Below are positions 7,689 to 17,397 of a stretch of 64,000 bases of DNA, in pieces. Position 1 is the first letter of the stretch, and every line of letters begins with the position of its first letter. Position numbers and translations under genes: made by a program. The DNA is from an uncultured Christensenellaceae bacterium (GTDB lineage: Bacteria; Bacillota; Clostridia; Christensenellales; Borkfalkiaceae), in contig CAJUOY010000008.1 in NCBI GenBank assembly GCA_910588645.1, positions 13,262-77,261 on the forward strand, given 5' to 3'. Under the pieces are notes generated by a model. That model saw only the letters and a program-made list of their open reading frames with translations. It made no database searches and was not told the origin of the DNA.

Positions 7689-9221
7689 TCAGTACTTTGG
7701 CAAAGATTTTTTAATCCTGATAAGTTCTATAAATATTTTTGCCGTAGCCAAAGCGTCGTCTATTGCTCTGTGATGATTGAAAGTAACGTTAAATTTATCC
7801 GCTACGGTATTCAACTTATAATTCGATAAAAACAATAATTCTTGCGAAAGCGGATATGTATCTATTATCTTCCTTTCGAACATATACCCCAATACAGAAC
7901 AATAGTAATCCACAAATTTAAAGTCGAAAGATGCCGCGTTATGTCCTACGAGTACGCAACCGTCGCAGAACTTAAAAAAGTCCGGCATAACGTCTTCATA
8001 AATCGGCGCATCTCTTACCATCTCGTCCGTTATACCCGTAAGCTTAACAATTTCGTCCGGCAACTGTCTTTGCGGGTTAATGAAAGTTGTAAAACTCTCC
8101 TTTATTTCACCGTTTTCGATTTTAAATGCGCCGATCTCGATTATCTTATCCATATTACCTGTAACAGGCGAAGAATTCAATCCCGTAGTTTCCAGATCGA
8201 AAACTACAAATTTTTCTTTTTTGAGGCATTCTGGAATGACTTTTATATTAAAAAGATCAGTCTGCTCCGTGTCGACAAAAGGTTGAGGATGAATATGTTT
8301 ATATATCGCAGGCACAGGCTTCGAAATTCTCTTCTCAGGGATAAATCCTTGGGGATAGCTACCATAATCTATAGTCTTTGCAGTAAATCTGAGATTGCTG
8401 CGAAACTCCTCGTTTACACCCGTACATACTATACTGTCGCCAACTTTCAACGCCTTGATTTTTTCAATAGACTTCTGCCTTGTAAAATAAGTTATCATAG
8501 ACGAAGCCGATTTATCGTTTATTACAAAGGAATAATAAGTTTTTTCCTCTCCCTTTTTGTTTGTATAACTGCGCTCTTTTATGTCCTCGATTATTCCGCA
8601 TAACACGACCTCGTCTCTGACAAGATTTAAGTCGGCGAGATAAACTGCATAAGTTTGTATTTTTTCGCCCTCTAATGGGTTGAAATCCACTATGGGAAAT
8701 CTTCTTATGGGCATTTCGAACTCAATCTCATCGGGCTCGGTTTCCACCTCGATATCATCAATATCCTTATCGGAGAATATGAGTTCTCCAACAAATTCTC
8801 CGCAATAATTATTTTTCAAAAGCTTATCAATCTGTGAACACAAATCTACGGGGGCAAGCGATTTTAATACGGAAATCGTATAATAGAAACCGTTTTCACG
8901 CTTTTCCACGCTTATATCATTTTGATCGAGCGTCGCAAGCACGGCTTTAGAACAAAAGCCAATGTATTCCAAGACTTTTCTTTTTATCATTTCGCAATCG
9001 GGCGAAAGTTTGGTAATTTCTATTTCAAGCGAAAAATACTCGGGAACATATTTTCGCAAAACTTTGAATGCCGTTTCTTTATCCTCAAGAGTAAAAGCTA
9101 AATCGGTAACAATATTTACCGATACCGATTTTTTTGCCCGATTAACCGTCAACGGACGAAATATTGCATTTCTGAAATTCGCGTTTGAAGAACGCAATTC
9201 CAATAATATATTATCTGTCAT
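7689..9221 (-). CDS. PolC-like protein lacking PHP and polymerase domains (N-domain, OB, DEDDh exonuclease)
   Basis: 510 aa. Residues 1-~190 resemble the N-terminal domain of Gram-positive DNA polymerase III PolC. An OB-fold follows at ~205-290 (TYYSFVINDKSASSMITYF), then a linker of about 50 residues. A DEDDh 3'-5' exonuclease starts near residue 340, with all five expected residues: VFDLETTGL (D,E), VGHNAASFD (D), HHRAIDDA (H,D). The PHP half that normally lies between OB and exonuclease is absent, as are the second PHP half, palm, fingers and tau-binding parts. Native PolC is about 1,400 aa. It lies exactly where full polC usually sits (ispG-polC-rimP). It starts inside the ispG end, with an intact frame. 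It probably acts as a nuclease; any role at the replisome is inference. Confidence 0.85.
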   Translation of the reverse strand: MTDNILLELRSSNANFRNAIFRPLTVNRAKKSVSVNIVTDLAFTLEDKETAFKVLRKYVPEYFSLEIEITKLSPDCEMIKRKVLEYIGFCSKAVLATLDQNDISVEKRENGFYYTISVLKSLAPVDLCSQIDKLLKNNYCGEFVGELIFSDKDIDDIEVETEPDEIEFEMPIRRFPIVDFNPLEGEKIQTYAVYLADLNLVRDEVVLCGIIEDIKERSYTNKKGEEKTYYSFVINDKSASSMITYFTRQKSIEKIKALKVGDSIVCTGVNEEFRSNLRFTAKTIDYGSYPQGFIPEKRISKPVPAIYKHIHPQPFVDTEQTDLFNIKVIPECLKKEKFVVFDLETTGLNSSPVTGNMDKIIEIGAFKIENGEIKESFTTFINPQRQLPDEIVKLTGITDEMVRDAPIYEDVMPDFFKFCDGCVLVGHNAASFDFKFVDYYCSVLGYMFERKIIDTYPLSQELLFLSNYKLNTVADKFNVTFNHHRAIDDALATAKIFIELIRIKKSLPKY

Positions 9222-10266
9222 TTAACAAAACGTTTATCTCTTTGATAAACTCCGCCTCGGCCTCATTTGAAGCTATTTTTTTAATAATTTCACCATTTTT
9301 GAAAATTATGCAATAATTCTCTGTTCCCGCAATACCTATATCGCAATCCTTTGCTTCACCCGGGCCGTTAACAACACAACCCATTACCGCAATTTTCAAG
9401 GGCTTATTTACATTTTCCGTATACGCAGTGACTTTTTTTGCCAACTCCATAGAGTTCCAACGACATCTCCCGCAAGTGGGACAGGATATTACGTTTACGA
9501 ATTTTTTATCCAAACCTACGGCACGCAAAAGTCGCTTTGCGATTTTTACTTCCTTTACGGGATCGTCGGTCACGGAAATTCGCAAAGTATCGCCGATACC
9601 GTCGATCAACAGCGAACCGAGAGCCGCGCTTGATTTGACCACCGCCATTTCTTCCGTTCCCGCCTCGGTAACCCCAATGTGCAAAGGATAATTTGTACGC
9701 GCCGAAAGCAACCTATAAGCCCTGACAGTAAGCGGAGCGTCCGAAGCTTTTACTGAAATTACAATATCGTTTACCCCGAATTTTTCAAATGCGGAAACTT
9801 CGGCAAGCGCGCTTTCGACAAGTGCAAATTCGTTTCTACCGAATTTATTTAAAAATTCTTTTTCAATACTGCCTGTGTTTGCGCCGACGCGCACGGGTAT
9901 TTTGTGCATTTTAAGGCAGTCCGCCACCCTTTTTACTCCGCTCTCTCCGCCGATGTTACCAGGGTTAACCCTTACCTTATCGGCACCGTTTTCAACGGCA
10001 AGACAAGCCAGTTCGGATGAAAAATGTATATCCGCAACAAGCGGAATAACAATCTTCGTCTTAATCTTTTTAATAGCCGCGGCATCTTCTTTATCTAAAA
10101 CGGAAACGCGGATTATGTCGCACCCCGCGGCTTCCAAAGCGGATATTTGAGCAACCGTTTTCTCCACGTCTGAAGTTTTGGTTGTACACATTGATTGGAT
10201 TTTAACCTGCTCTCCGCCGCCTACGGGAACGCCGCCGATTAAAACTTTTTTTGTTGTTTCAGCCAT
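9211..10266 (-). CDS. ispG: 4-hydroxy-3-methylbut-2-en-1-yl diphosphate synthase (flavodoxin)
   Basis: Iron-sulfur enzyme of the MEP isoprenoid pathway converting MEcPP to HMBPP. At 351 aa it is the short bacterial form: TIM barrel first, then an iron-sulfur domain. Cluster ligands are visible in SCPTCGRCRWN near residue 262 and in MGCVVNGPGEA near residue 297, with the downstream DIGIAG loop. The ATG overlaps the nrdR stop (TAATG) and the end overlaps the PolC-like start by 11 nt, so it belongs to the nrdR-ispG-polC-like string. Confidence 0.95.
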   Translation of the reverse strand: MAETTKKVLIGGVPVGGGEQVKIQSMCTTKTSDVEKTVAQISALEAAGCDIIRVSVLDKEDAAAIKKIKTKIVIPLVADIHFSSELACLAVENGADKVRVNPGNIGGESGVKRVADCLKMHKIPVRVGANTGSIEKEFLNKFGRNEFALVESALAEVSAFEKFGVNDIVISVKASDAPLTVRAYRLLSARTNYPLHIGVTEAGTEEMAVVKSSAALGSLLIDGIGDTLRISVTDDPVKEVKIAKRLLRAVGLDKKFVNVISCPTCGRCRWNSMELAKKVTAYTENVNKPLKIAVMGCVVNGPGEAKDCDIGIAGTENYCIIFKNGEIIKKIASNEAEAEFIKEINVLLNDR

Positions 10267-10727
10267 TACAGTTTTTTATTGTCCATTAATCTTTGCAGTT
10301 CGTGCATAAAGCTTTCCACGTCCTTAAACGAGCGATATACGCTCGCATAGCGAACATACGCCACTTCATCGTGTTTTTTTAGCTCTTCCATTACCATTTC
10401 GCCTATTTCTTTGGAGGAGATTTCCTGCTCCAAGGAGTTATAGACCTTTTTGGTAACGGCTGTAACCATCTCGTCTATCGCCGTAAGCGAGACGGGACGT
10501 TTTTCGCACGCCTTAATTATGCCGTTCTTGATTTTGCGCGAATCGAACGCCTGGCGAAGTCCGCTTGTCTTAACTACAAGTACGGGAGTATCTTCTATTG
10601 TTTCGTACGTGGTGTATCTCTTTCCGCAGTTAGTGCACTCTCTACGACGCCTGATTGTCCTGCCTTCGTCGGCAGAACGGCTGTCAATTACTTTACTGTC
10701 TTCACACCCGCAAAATAAGCATTTCAT
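10266..10727 (-). CDS. nrdR: Transcriptional repressor NrdR
   Basis: ATP-cone regulator of ribonucleotide reductase genes. The N-terminal zinc ribbon has MKCLFCGC at 1-8 and CTNCGKRYTTYE near 32-43. The ATP-cone follows (VVKTSGLRQAFDSRKI onward). Length 153 aa is typical. It starts 21 nt after purL and is fused by TAATG overlap to ispG. Linking nrdR to a purine operon couples nucleotide supply and its regulator in one transcript, although no NrdR-box pair was recognised in this window. Confidence 0.95.
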   Translation of the reverse strand: MKCLFCGCEDSKVIDSRSADEGRTIRRRRECTNCGKRYTTYETIEDTPVLVVKTSGLRQAFDSRKIKNGIIKACEKRPVSLTAIDEMVTAVTKKVYNSLEQEISSKEIGEMVMEELKKHDEVAYVRYASVYRSFKDVESFMHELQRLMDNKKL

Positions 10728-10748
10728 AATTTTACCTTCAACTGATCT

Positions 10749-13700
10749 TTATTTAAAATATTTGACTCCGCTTTCGAAAATTTTCATATCGAAGTTGCCG
10801 TCATAGTTCTTATACAGATTATCACCCATTCTTTCGCTGTGTCCCATTTTACCGAATACCCTGCCGTCGGGTGAGGTAATTCCCTCTATCGCCCAGGTAC
10901 TGCCGTTAGGATTATAAGGCCCTGTCATGGTGGGCTTACCGTCAAGCCCGCAGTATTGCGTTGCTATCTGTCCGACCTTTCTCATCTTTTCAAGTTCTTC
11001 TACGGGAGAGACTATCTTGCCTTCACCGTGGGAAACGGGCACGGAATAGACTTCTCCAACTTTGCAACCCGAAAGCCAAGGACTGAGCGTCGAAGCCACG
11101 CGGATATTTACCATTGTAGAAACGTGACGCGTTATATTATTGAACGTAAGCGTAGGCGCACCGCTTACCAGAGGTCTCACCTCTCCGTAAGGCACAAGCC
11201 CAAGCTTTATAAGCGCCTGGAAACCGTTGCAAATACCTATGGCAAGACCGTCTCTATTATTCAAAAGTTCCATAATCCTTTCAGACACGGCGGGGTTCAT
11301 AAAAGTCGTCGCAATAAATTTGCCCGAACCGTCGGGTTCGTCTCCACCCGAAAAGCCGCCTGGGAAAGCAATAATATTAGCCCTGTCCACCGCTTTAATA
11401 ATTGCCTGAACGCTCTCCTCGATGTCTGAAGCCGTAAGATTTTTTATTACGAGAATTTCCGTTTCTGCGCCTGCGAGTCTGAAAGCTCTCGCAGTGTCGA
11501 GTTCACAATTCGTTCCGGGGAAAGCAGGAATGAACACTCGGGGTTTAGCCGTTTTTACGGCGATAGAAGAATATCTTCCTTTGCCTTTATAATCGCAATC
11601 TGGAATAATTCCTTCCTGTAAAGCCGTAGTCGGGAAAACTCCCTCCAATTTATCGGTGAATGCCGAAACGGCTCTATCGGATACGATTTTTTCGTTGCCG
11701 AGTTTAAAACCGTTTGCAACTGTTTTTCCGAGATAGAAGTGTTCGACGCCGATAATATCCGCTTCGTTTTCAACGGAAACTATTATATCGCCGTATCCCT
11801 CTTTGAAAAGCGTATCAAAATCGCATTCGAATTCAAAGCCCAAGCCGTTGCCGAAACATGACTTTGCTACGGCCGCCGCCGCGCCGCCCTTTTCGCAGAC
11901 AGTCGCAAATATAATTTTACCGTTCTTAATTCCCGCATTTACAAGCGAATATAACTTTTTAAGTGCTTCAAAATCGGGAATTTCATTTTCATCCTTAGGA
12001 ACGGGCAGTGAATATAATTTCTGCCCATCGTTTTTAAGAACGTTAGTTATAAGTTTGCTTGCCTTTGCGGGAGCAAGCGCAAAAGATATCAAAGTGGGCG
12101 GCACGTCGATATTTTCAAAAGTTCCGCTCATAGAATCTTTGCCGCCGATCGCGCCCAAGCCCAGGTTAATCTGCGCATATAACGCGCCCAAAAGAGCGGA
12201 CAGCGGAACGCCCCATCTCTTCTTATCGTCGCGAAGACGCATAAAGAATTCTTGCAAAGTCAAACGAACGTCTTCATACGCTGCTCCGCTTGCAACTACT
12301 TTGGATACGGAAGCTACTATCGAATATATCGCACCTGTAAAAGGCGATGACGACATAAGTTCGGGATTGTAACCGTATGCGGATACGGTACAATCGTCAG
12401 TTTCGCCGCCCGTCAATTTCGCCGCCATAGCGATTACAGGGGTAAGCTGATACTTTCCTCCGAAAGGCATATATATTGACTTAGCGCCTATTGTGCTGTC
12501 AAATGTTTCCGCAAGTCCTTTTTTGGAGCAGACGTTAAGCTGAGATAAAACCTCTGCAAATTTTTCTTCAAACGAGCATTTTGCTGGAGCATCAAAGAAA
12601 CCGGTAACGCTTTCGTTGATCTCCGCGTCGGCAACCTGTTTTACGCCGTTGGTATCCAGAAAATCGCGGGAAATATCCACTATAGCTTTTCCGCGATGAT
12701 ACATCTTCATTCTTCTGTCATCGGTAACCGTTGCGACAGCCGTTGCTGTAAGATTTTCTTCGGCCGCAAGCGCCGCAAACTTTTCTACGTTTTCAGCGGC
12801 AACGACTACAGCCATTCTCTCCTGAGATTCCGATATGGCAAGTTCTGTTCCCGACAGCCCCTCGTACTTTTTAGGCACTTTATCCAGTTCGATGATCAGT
12901 CCGTCGGCCAGTTCTCCTATTGCTACCGAAACTCCGCCAGCGCCGAAGTCGTTACACTTTTTGATCATCGTCGTTGCTTTTTTGTTGAGGAAAAGCCTTT
13001 GAAGTTTTCTCTCTGTAAGTGCGTTGCCCTTTTGAACTTCCGCGCCGCATGTCTGCACCGATTTTTTATCGTGAGCCTTAGATGAACCCGTTGCTCCACC
13101 GCAACCGTCGCGGCCCGTCTCTCCGCCTAAGAGAAGTATAACGTCGCCTTTTGCAGGTTTTTCACGATAAATCATATCCGAAGGCGCGCCGCCTACCACA
13201 AATCCCGTTTCAAGACGCTTGGCCTTATATCCGGGATGATAGACTTCGTCTACCTGTCCCGTTGCCAATCCTATTTGATTGCCGTAAGAAGAAAATCCTG
13301 CAGCCGCCGTCTTTGTTATTACTCTTTGAGGGAGTTTACCGGGAAGAGTATTTTCGATAGGTTCGGTAGGATCTGCGCAACCTGTAACGCGCATAGACTG
13401 CAACACATAAGTTCTGCCGGAAAGCGGATCACGAATTGCGCCGCCAAGGCAGGTGGCCGCTCCGCCGAAAGGCTCTATTTCCGTAGGGTGGTTATGCGTC
13501 TCGTTTTTAAACATAACCGTATACTTGCAGGGTTTACCGTCCAGCTCCGCATCGATTTTAATGGAGCAGGCGTTTATTTCATCCGACTCGTCGAGATTTG
13601 CCAGTTTGCCGTCCTTTTTAAGTTTTCTGACTGCAATCGTGGCAATGTCCATAAGACAGGGATATTTGTCTTTCCTGTCTTTATATAGTTCGTCGAACAA

Positions 13701-14450
13701 ATTTTTATACAGATCGTAAGCTCTTTTAATGTGTGAGTTGTTGCCGTTTATCTCGACCGACTTAATTTCTGTCGCAAAAGTCGTATGACGGCAATGATCA
13801 GACCAATATGTATCTATAACTTTAATCTCGGTCTCGGTGGGATTGCGATTTTCGCTCTTGAAATAGGAACGCACGAAAATCAAGTCTTCAACCGACATAG
13901 CGAGCCCCATTTCTGAATGGTACGATTCAATCTGCTTATCGGAAAAATTTATAAAGTTTTCGACTTCCTTTACGTCGTCTGCCGCAACTGAAACGTGTAC
14001 AAGCGAAACAGGTTTTTCCAAACCGATTTCTTCGCTTTCAACAGGGTTGATAAGGTGTCTCTTGATTTTTTCAAGCTGTTTTTCGTCCACTCCCGACACA
14101 GCGTAAAGATTGGCGCATTTGATTAAAGGACGTTCCTTTTGTGTGAGAAGCTGAACGCACTGCGCCGCGCTGTCGGCGCGCTGATCGTACTGTCCCGTAA
14201 GATATGCCGTTGCAAACACTTTATAGTCGCTGCCGAATTCCACGGTCTCATAATAAACATTATCTACGGGAGGCTCGGAAAATACGCACGGAACGGCCGA
14301 AGCAAATTCCTCTTCGCTGAGACCTTCTACGTCGTAACGGATAAGTTTACGCACGTCTTTTACATCTATTTTAAGAAGATTGCGAACGTCTTCCTTTACT
14401 TTCTTTGCCTGTAAATTATCTTTTTTTTCTACGAAAATTCTGTAAATCAT
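10749..14450 (-). CDS. purL: Phosphoribosylformylglycinamidine synthase, single-chain PurL with fused glutaminase
   Basis: Fourth step of purine synthesis, FGAR to FGAM with glutamine and ATP. About 1,233 aa: linker and FGAM synthase domains with two PurM-like halves (NETHNHPTEIEPFGGAAT near residue 315), then a C-terminal class I glutaminase. Its nucleophile Cys lies in AIGICNGFQALIKLG, preceded by FPGTNCELDTARAF. This is the fused long form, not separate PurS/PurQ/PurL. I use the ATG at 14450 behind AAGG; an upstream TTG overlaps the purD stop. No separate purS or purQ is present, consistent with the fusion. Confidence 0.95.
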   Translation of the reverse strand: MIYRIFVEKKDNLQAKKVKEDVRNLLKIDVKDVRKLIRYDVEGLSEEEFASAVPCVFSEPPVDNVYYETVEFGSDYKVFATAYLTGQYDQRADSAAQCVQLLTQKERPLIKCANLYAVSGVDEKQLEKIKRHLINPVESEEIGLEKPVSLVHVSVAADDVKEVENFINFSDKQIESYHSEMGLAMSVEDLIFVRSYFKSENRNPTETEIKVIDTYWSDHCRHTTFATEIKSVEINGNNSHIKRAYDLYKNLFDELYKDRKDKYPCLMDIATIAVRKLKKDGKLANLDESDEINACSIKIDAELDGKPCKYTVMFKNETHNHPTEIEPFGGAATCLGGAIRDPLSGRTYVLQSMRVTGCADPTEPIENTLPGKLPQRVITKTAAAGFSSYGNQIGLATGQVDEVYHPGYKAKRLETGFVVGGAPSDMIYREKPAKGDVILLLGGETGRDGCGGATGSSKAHDKKSVQTCGAEVQKGNALTERKLQRLFLNKKATTMIKKCNDFGAGGVSVAIGELADGLIIELDKVPKKYEGLSGTELAISESQERMAVVVAAENVEKFAALAAEENLTATAVATVTDDRRMKMYHRGKAIVDISRDFLDTNGVKQVADAEINESVTGFFDAPAKCSFEEKFAEVLSQLNVCSKKGLAETFDSTIGAKSIYMPFGGKYQLTPVIAMAAKLTGGETDDCTVSAYGYNPELMSSSPFTGAIYSIVASVSKVVASGAAYEDVRLTLQEFFMRLRDDKKRWGVPLSALLGALYAQINLGLGAIGGKDSMSGTFENIDVPPTLISFALAPAKASKLITNVLKNDGQKLYSLPVPKDENEIPDFEALKKLYSLVNAGIKNGKIIFATVCEKGGAAAAVAKSCFGNGLGFEFECDFDTLFKEGYGDIIVSVENEADIIGVEHFYLGKTVANGFKLGNEKIVSDRAVSAFTDKLEGVFPTTALQEGIIPDCDYKGKGRYSSIAVKTAKPRVFIPAFPGTNCELDTARAFRLAGAETEILVIKNLTASDIEESVQAIIKAVDRANIIAFPGGFSGGDEPDGSGKFIATTFMNPAVSERIMELLNNRDGLAIGICNGFQALIKLGLVPYGEVRPLVSGAPTLTFNNITRHVSTMVNIRVASTLSPWLSGCKVGEVYSVPVSHGEGKIVSPVEELEKMRKVGQIATQYCGLDGKPTMTGPYNPNGSTWAIEGITSPDGRVFGKMGHSERMGDNLYKNYDGNFDMKIFESGVKYFK

Positions 14451-14452
14451 AC

Positions 14453-15733
14453 TCAACCTTGTCTGTATTTTATGCCTATATCTTTTCTGAACTGAATATT
14501 ATCCCAGTCGATGCTATCAACCGCTTTATATGCTTTAGCTCTCGCTTCGTCGATATTTTTACCCTTGGCTACAACGTCGAGAACCCGTCCACCGTTTGTT
14601 ACAAGTTTATCGTCTTTAACAGCTGTGCCCGCATGAATAAGCGTTACGTCGCCTACGTCGCCTATTTTTATTTCCTTGCCCTTAGCATATGCCAGGGGAT
14701 ATCCTCCACTTGCAAGCACCACGCATACGCACGCGCCGCTCTCCCATTCAATCTTTATATCGGATAACCTTTCATCGGTTACGGCCTCGAATATATCCAA
14801 AAGATCGGTCTTTAACATCGGTAAAACTACCTGTGTTTCGGGATCTCCGAAACGCGAATTATATTCGACCACCTTCATTCCCTTATCCGTACGCATCAAG
14901 CCGAAATAGAGACACCCTTTAAACGTTCTACCCTCGGCATTCATCGCGTTCATTGTGGGGATCATAATTTTTTCAAGGACTTCCTTTTCAAGATCGGCCG
15001 TCCAGAACGGACAGGGAGAAAAGGTTCCCATACCGCCCGTATTCAAGCCTTTATCGTTATCTCCCGCTCTCTTATGATCGCAGGAAGTTATCATTGGAAC
15101 TATTGTCTTCCCGTCAGTAAACGCCAAAACCGAAACTTCTTCGCCCGGATTGTACTTCAATCCGCGCATACATTCTTCGATTACTATTACGTTTCCGGCA
15201 TTGCCGAATGACTTATCGAGCATTATCTCTTTAAGCCCTTCCTCCGCCTGTTTAATATCCTCGCAAATTAATACGCCCTTACCAAGCGCAAGCCCATCGG
15301 CTTTTAATACAATGGGAGCGCTCTTTCTTCTGACATACTCCAACGCGTCGCCGTAATTATCGAAGGTTGCCGCTTCGGCCGTCGGTATATTGTACTTTTG
15401 CATAAGCTTTTTGGAAAAAGCTTTGCTCGCCTCGATTATCGCAGCATTCTTTCTCGGTCCGAAACAACGTTTACCTAAGCCCTCTAACTCGTCAACAAGG
15501 CCTATTGCCAAAGGATCGTCGGGAGTAACTACATAATAGTCGATTTCGGGATGTGCCAAAGCAAACGCTTTCACCGCTTCGACGTTCATATAATCAACGT
15601 CCACGTTTTCCGCAATTTGCGCCGTGCCTGCATTACCCTTCATACAATACAATTTTTCAACGCGAGCGCTCTTTTTTAGTGAAAGAAGTATCGCGTGTTC
15701 CCTTCCGCCGTTGCCGATAACTAAAACGTTCAT
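14453..15733 (-). CDS. purD: Phosphoribosylamine-glycine ligase
   Basis: Second step of purine synthesis, forming GAR from PRA, glycine and ATP. 426 aa, normal for PurD. The N-terminal Rossmann start is VLVIGNGGREHAILLSL. The ATP-grasp core includes KADGLALGKGVLIC near residue 145 and EYNSRFGDPETQVVLP near 290. The C-terminal domain carries the ASGGYPLAYAKGKEI segment. It lies between purH (31-nt gap) and purL. Confidence 0.96.
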   Translation of the reverse strand: MNVLVIGNGGREHAILLSLKKSARVEKLYCMKGNAGTAQIAENVDVDYMNVEAVKAFALAHPEIDYYVVTPDDPLAIGLVDELEGLGKRCFGPRKNAAIIEASKAFSKKLMQKYNIPTAEAATFDNYGDALEYVRRKSAPIVLKADGLALGKGVLICEDIKQAEEGLKEIMLDKSFGNAGNVIVIEECMRGLKYNPGEEVSVLAFTDGKTIVPMITSCDHKRAGDNDKGLNTGGMGTFSPCPFWTADLEKEVLEKIMIPTMNAMNAEGRTFKGCLYFGLMRTDKGMKVVEYNSRFGDPETQVVLPMLKTDLLDIFEAVTDERLSDIKIEWESGACVCVVLASGGYPLAYAKGKEIKIGDVGDVTLIHAGTAVKDDKLVTNGGRVLDVVAKGKNIDEARAKAYKAVDSIDWDNIQFRKDIGIKYRQG

Positions 15734-15763
15734 AATATTTTATCCTCGATAAAGCGCAATATA

Positions 15764-17383
15764 TCAGTGTTTGAAATGTCTGTCGCCTACAAATACCATT
15801 GCAATACCCGCAGCGTTACACGCCTCTACAGAAGCTTTATCCTGTATGCTTCCGCCCGGCTGAATTATTGCGGTTATTCCCGCTTTTACGCATTCCTCAA
15901 CGCAATCAGGGAAAGGAAAAAACGCATCGGAAGCCATTACAGAGCCTTTTGCTTCCACGCCTGCATGAGCGATAGCCTGTTGAGCCGCCCATATACGGTT
16001 AGTCTGTCCCATACCGATTCCGGTAGTTCTTCCTTGCTTGCCTATGACTATAGCGTTTGACTTCGTATGCTTAACTACTTTCCAGTTAAAGAGTAAAGCT
16101 TCTATCTCCTCTTCCGTAGGAGCGCGATCCGTTACTACTCCCAGGCCGTAGACGGTCTTATGCTTTCCGCTGGGCAATTCGGTAACTTCAACTTCCGCTT
16201 TCTTCTTTAAAAGCCCTAAATCTTCACCGTGCAAAAGACTTTCGTCGTATTGCTGAACCAAAAGCCCGCCGTATACTTTTTTCATATCGAAAGCGGTATT
16301 TTCACGCCTTGCTGAAATGTTTTCTATCTGTAAAAGTCTTATATTCTTTTTCTGTTTTAAAACTTCCAAAGCCTCGTCGGCAAAGTCGGGAGCCATAACT
16401 ATTTCTATGAATATCTTATTTATTTCAAGCGCGGTATCCTTATCGACAGTACCGTTAATTGCAAGTATTCCGCCGAAAACCGACACGGGATCGCTTTCAT
16501 ACGCCCGCATATATGCTTCGTATACACTGTTTCCTGTACCGACGCCGCAAGGATTTGCATGCTTGCAAGCCACTACCGCAGGAACGGAACCGAACTCCTT
16601 TAACAGTTCCAAAGCGCCGTTTGCATCGTTGATGTTGTTATAGGAAAGCTCCTTACCCCAAAGCTGCTTTGCCGACGAAAGCGAACCTTTACGAATAAAC
16701 TGTTCGTTATAGAAAACAGCCTGCTGTTGAGGATTTTCACCATAACGCATATCCTGCGCTTTTTCATAAGAAAAAGTAACCTGATCGGGGAAAGTAATCC
16801 CAAGCTGTGCCGCCAAATAATTTGAAATAAGGCTGTCATATACCGCAGTATGTGCAAATACTTTGTATTGGAGATATTTCTTTGTCTCAATGGTGACGCC
16901 GCCGTTGGCAAGTTCATCAAGAACTTTACCGTAATCGGCAGGATCTACGATAACTGCGACATCCTGATAATTTTTAGCGGCCGCGCGAATCATAGTAGGT
17001 CCGCCGATATCTATATTTTCAATACATTCCGCAAAATCGGCTCCCTTCGCAAGAGTAGCTTTGAAAGGATAGAGATTTACGCATACTATGTCTATAGTAT
17101 TTATATTTAGCTTTTCAAGTTGCGCCATATGCTCGGGATTGGAACGCATGGCCAATAATCCCGCGTGAATATTGGGATGAAGAGTTTTTACTCTGCCGTC
17201 AAGACATTCGGGGAAACCGGTTATATCGGAAATTCCTATGACCTTTATACCTGCGTCCTTCAACGCCTTAGCCGTTCCGCCAGTCGAAATAATCTCGAAA
17301 CCGTTTTCTACAAGTCCTTTGCAAAACTCGACTACGCCAGCTTTGTCAGACACGCTTACAAGCGCTCTCTTTTTCATAACCAT
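15764..17383 (-). CDS. purH: Bifunctional AICAR transformylase / IMP cyclohydrolase
   Basis: Last two steps of IMP synthesis. The N-terminal MGS-like IMP cyclohydrolase domain has STGGTAKALKDAGI and GRVKTLHPNIHAGLL. The AICAR transformylase domain follows, with MRYGENPQQQA and a KHANPCGVG motif near residue 270. I start at the ATG at 17383 (MVMKKRALVS), with GGAGG at a good distance; the frame extends upstream to a TTG that precedes that site. About 539 aa. It follows purN by 14 nt. Confidence 0.96.
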   Translation of the reverse strand: MVMKKRALVSVSDKAGVVEFCKGLVENGFEIISTGGTAKALKDAGIKVIGISDITGFPECLDGRVKTLHPNIHAGLLAMRSNPEHMAQLEKLNINTIDIVCVNLYPFKATLAKGADFAECIENIDIGGPTMIRAAAKNYQDVAVIVDPADYGKVLDELANGGVTIETKKYLQYKVFAHTAVYDSLISNYLAAQLGITFPDQVTFSYEKAQDMRYGENPQQQAVFYNEQFIRKGSLSSAKQLWGKELSYNNINDANGALELLKEFGSVPAVVACKHANPCGVGTGNSVYEAYMRAYESDPVSVFGGILAINGTVDKDTALEINKIFIEIVMAPDFADEALEVLKQKKNIRLLQIENISARRENTAFDMKKVYGGLLVQQYDESLLHGEDLGLLKKKAEVEVTELPSGKHKTVYGLGVVTDRAPTEEEIEALLFNWKVVKHTKSNAIVIGKQGRTTGIGMGQTNRIWAAQQAIAHAGVEAKGSVMASDAFFPFPDCVEECVKAGITAIIQPGGSIQDKASVEACNAAGIAMVFVGDRHFKH

Positions 17384-17397
17384 TTTAATTTCCTCCG

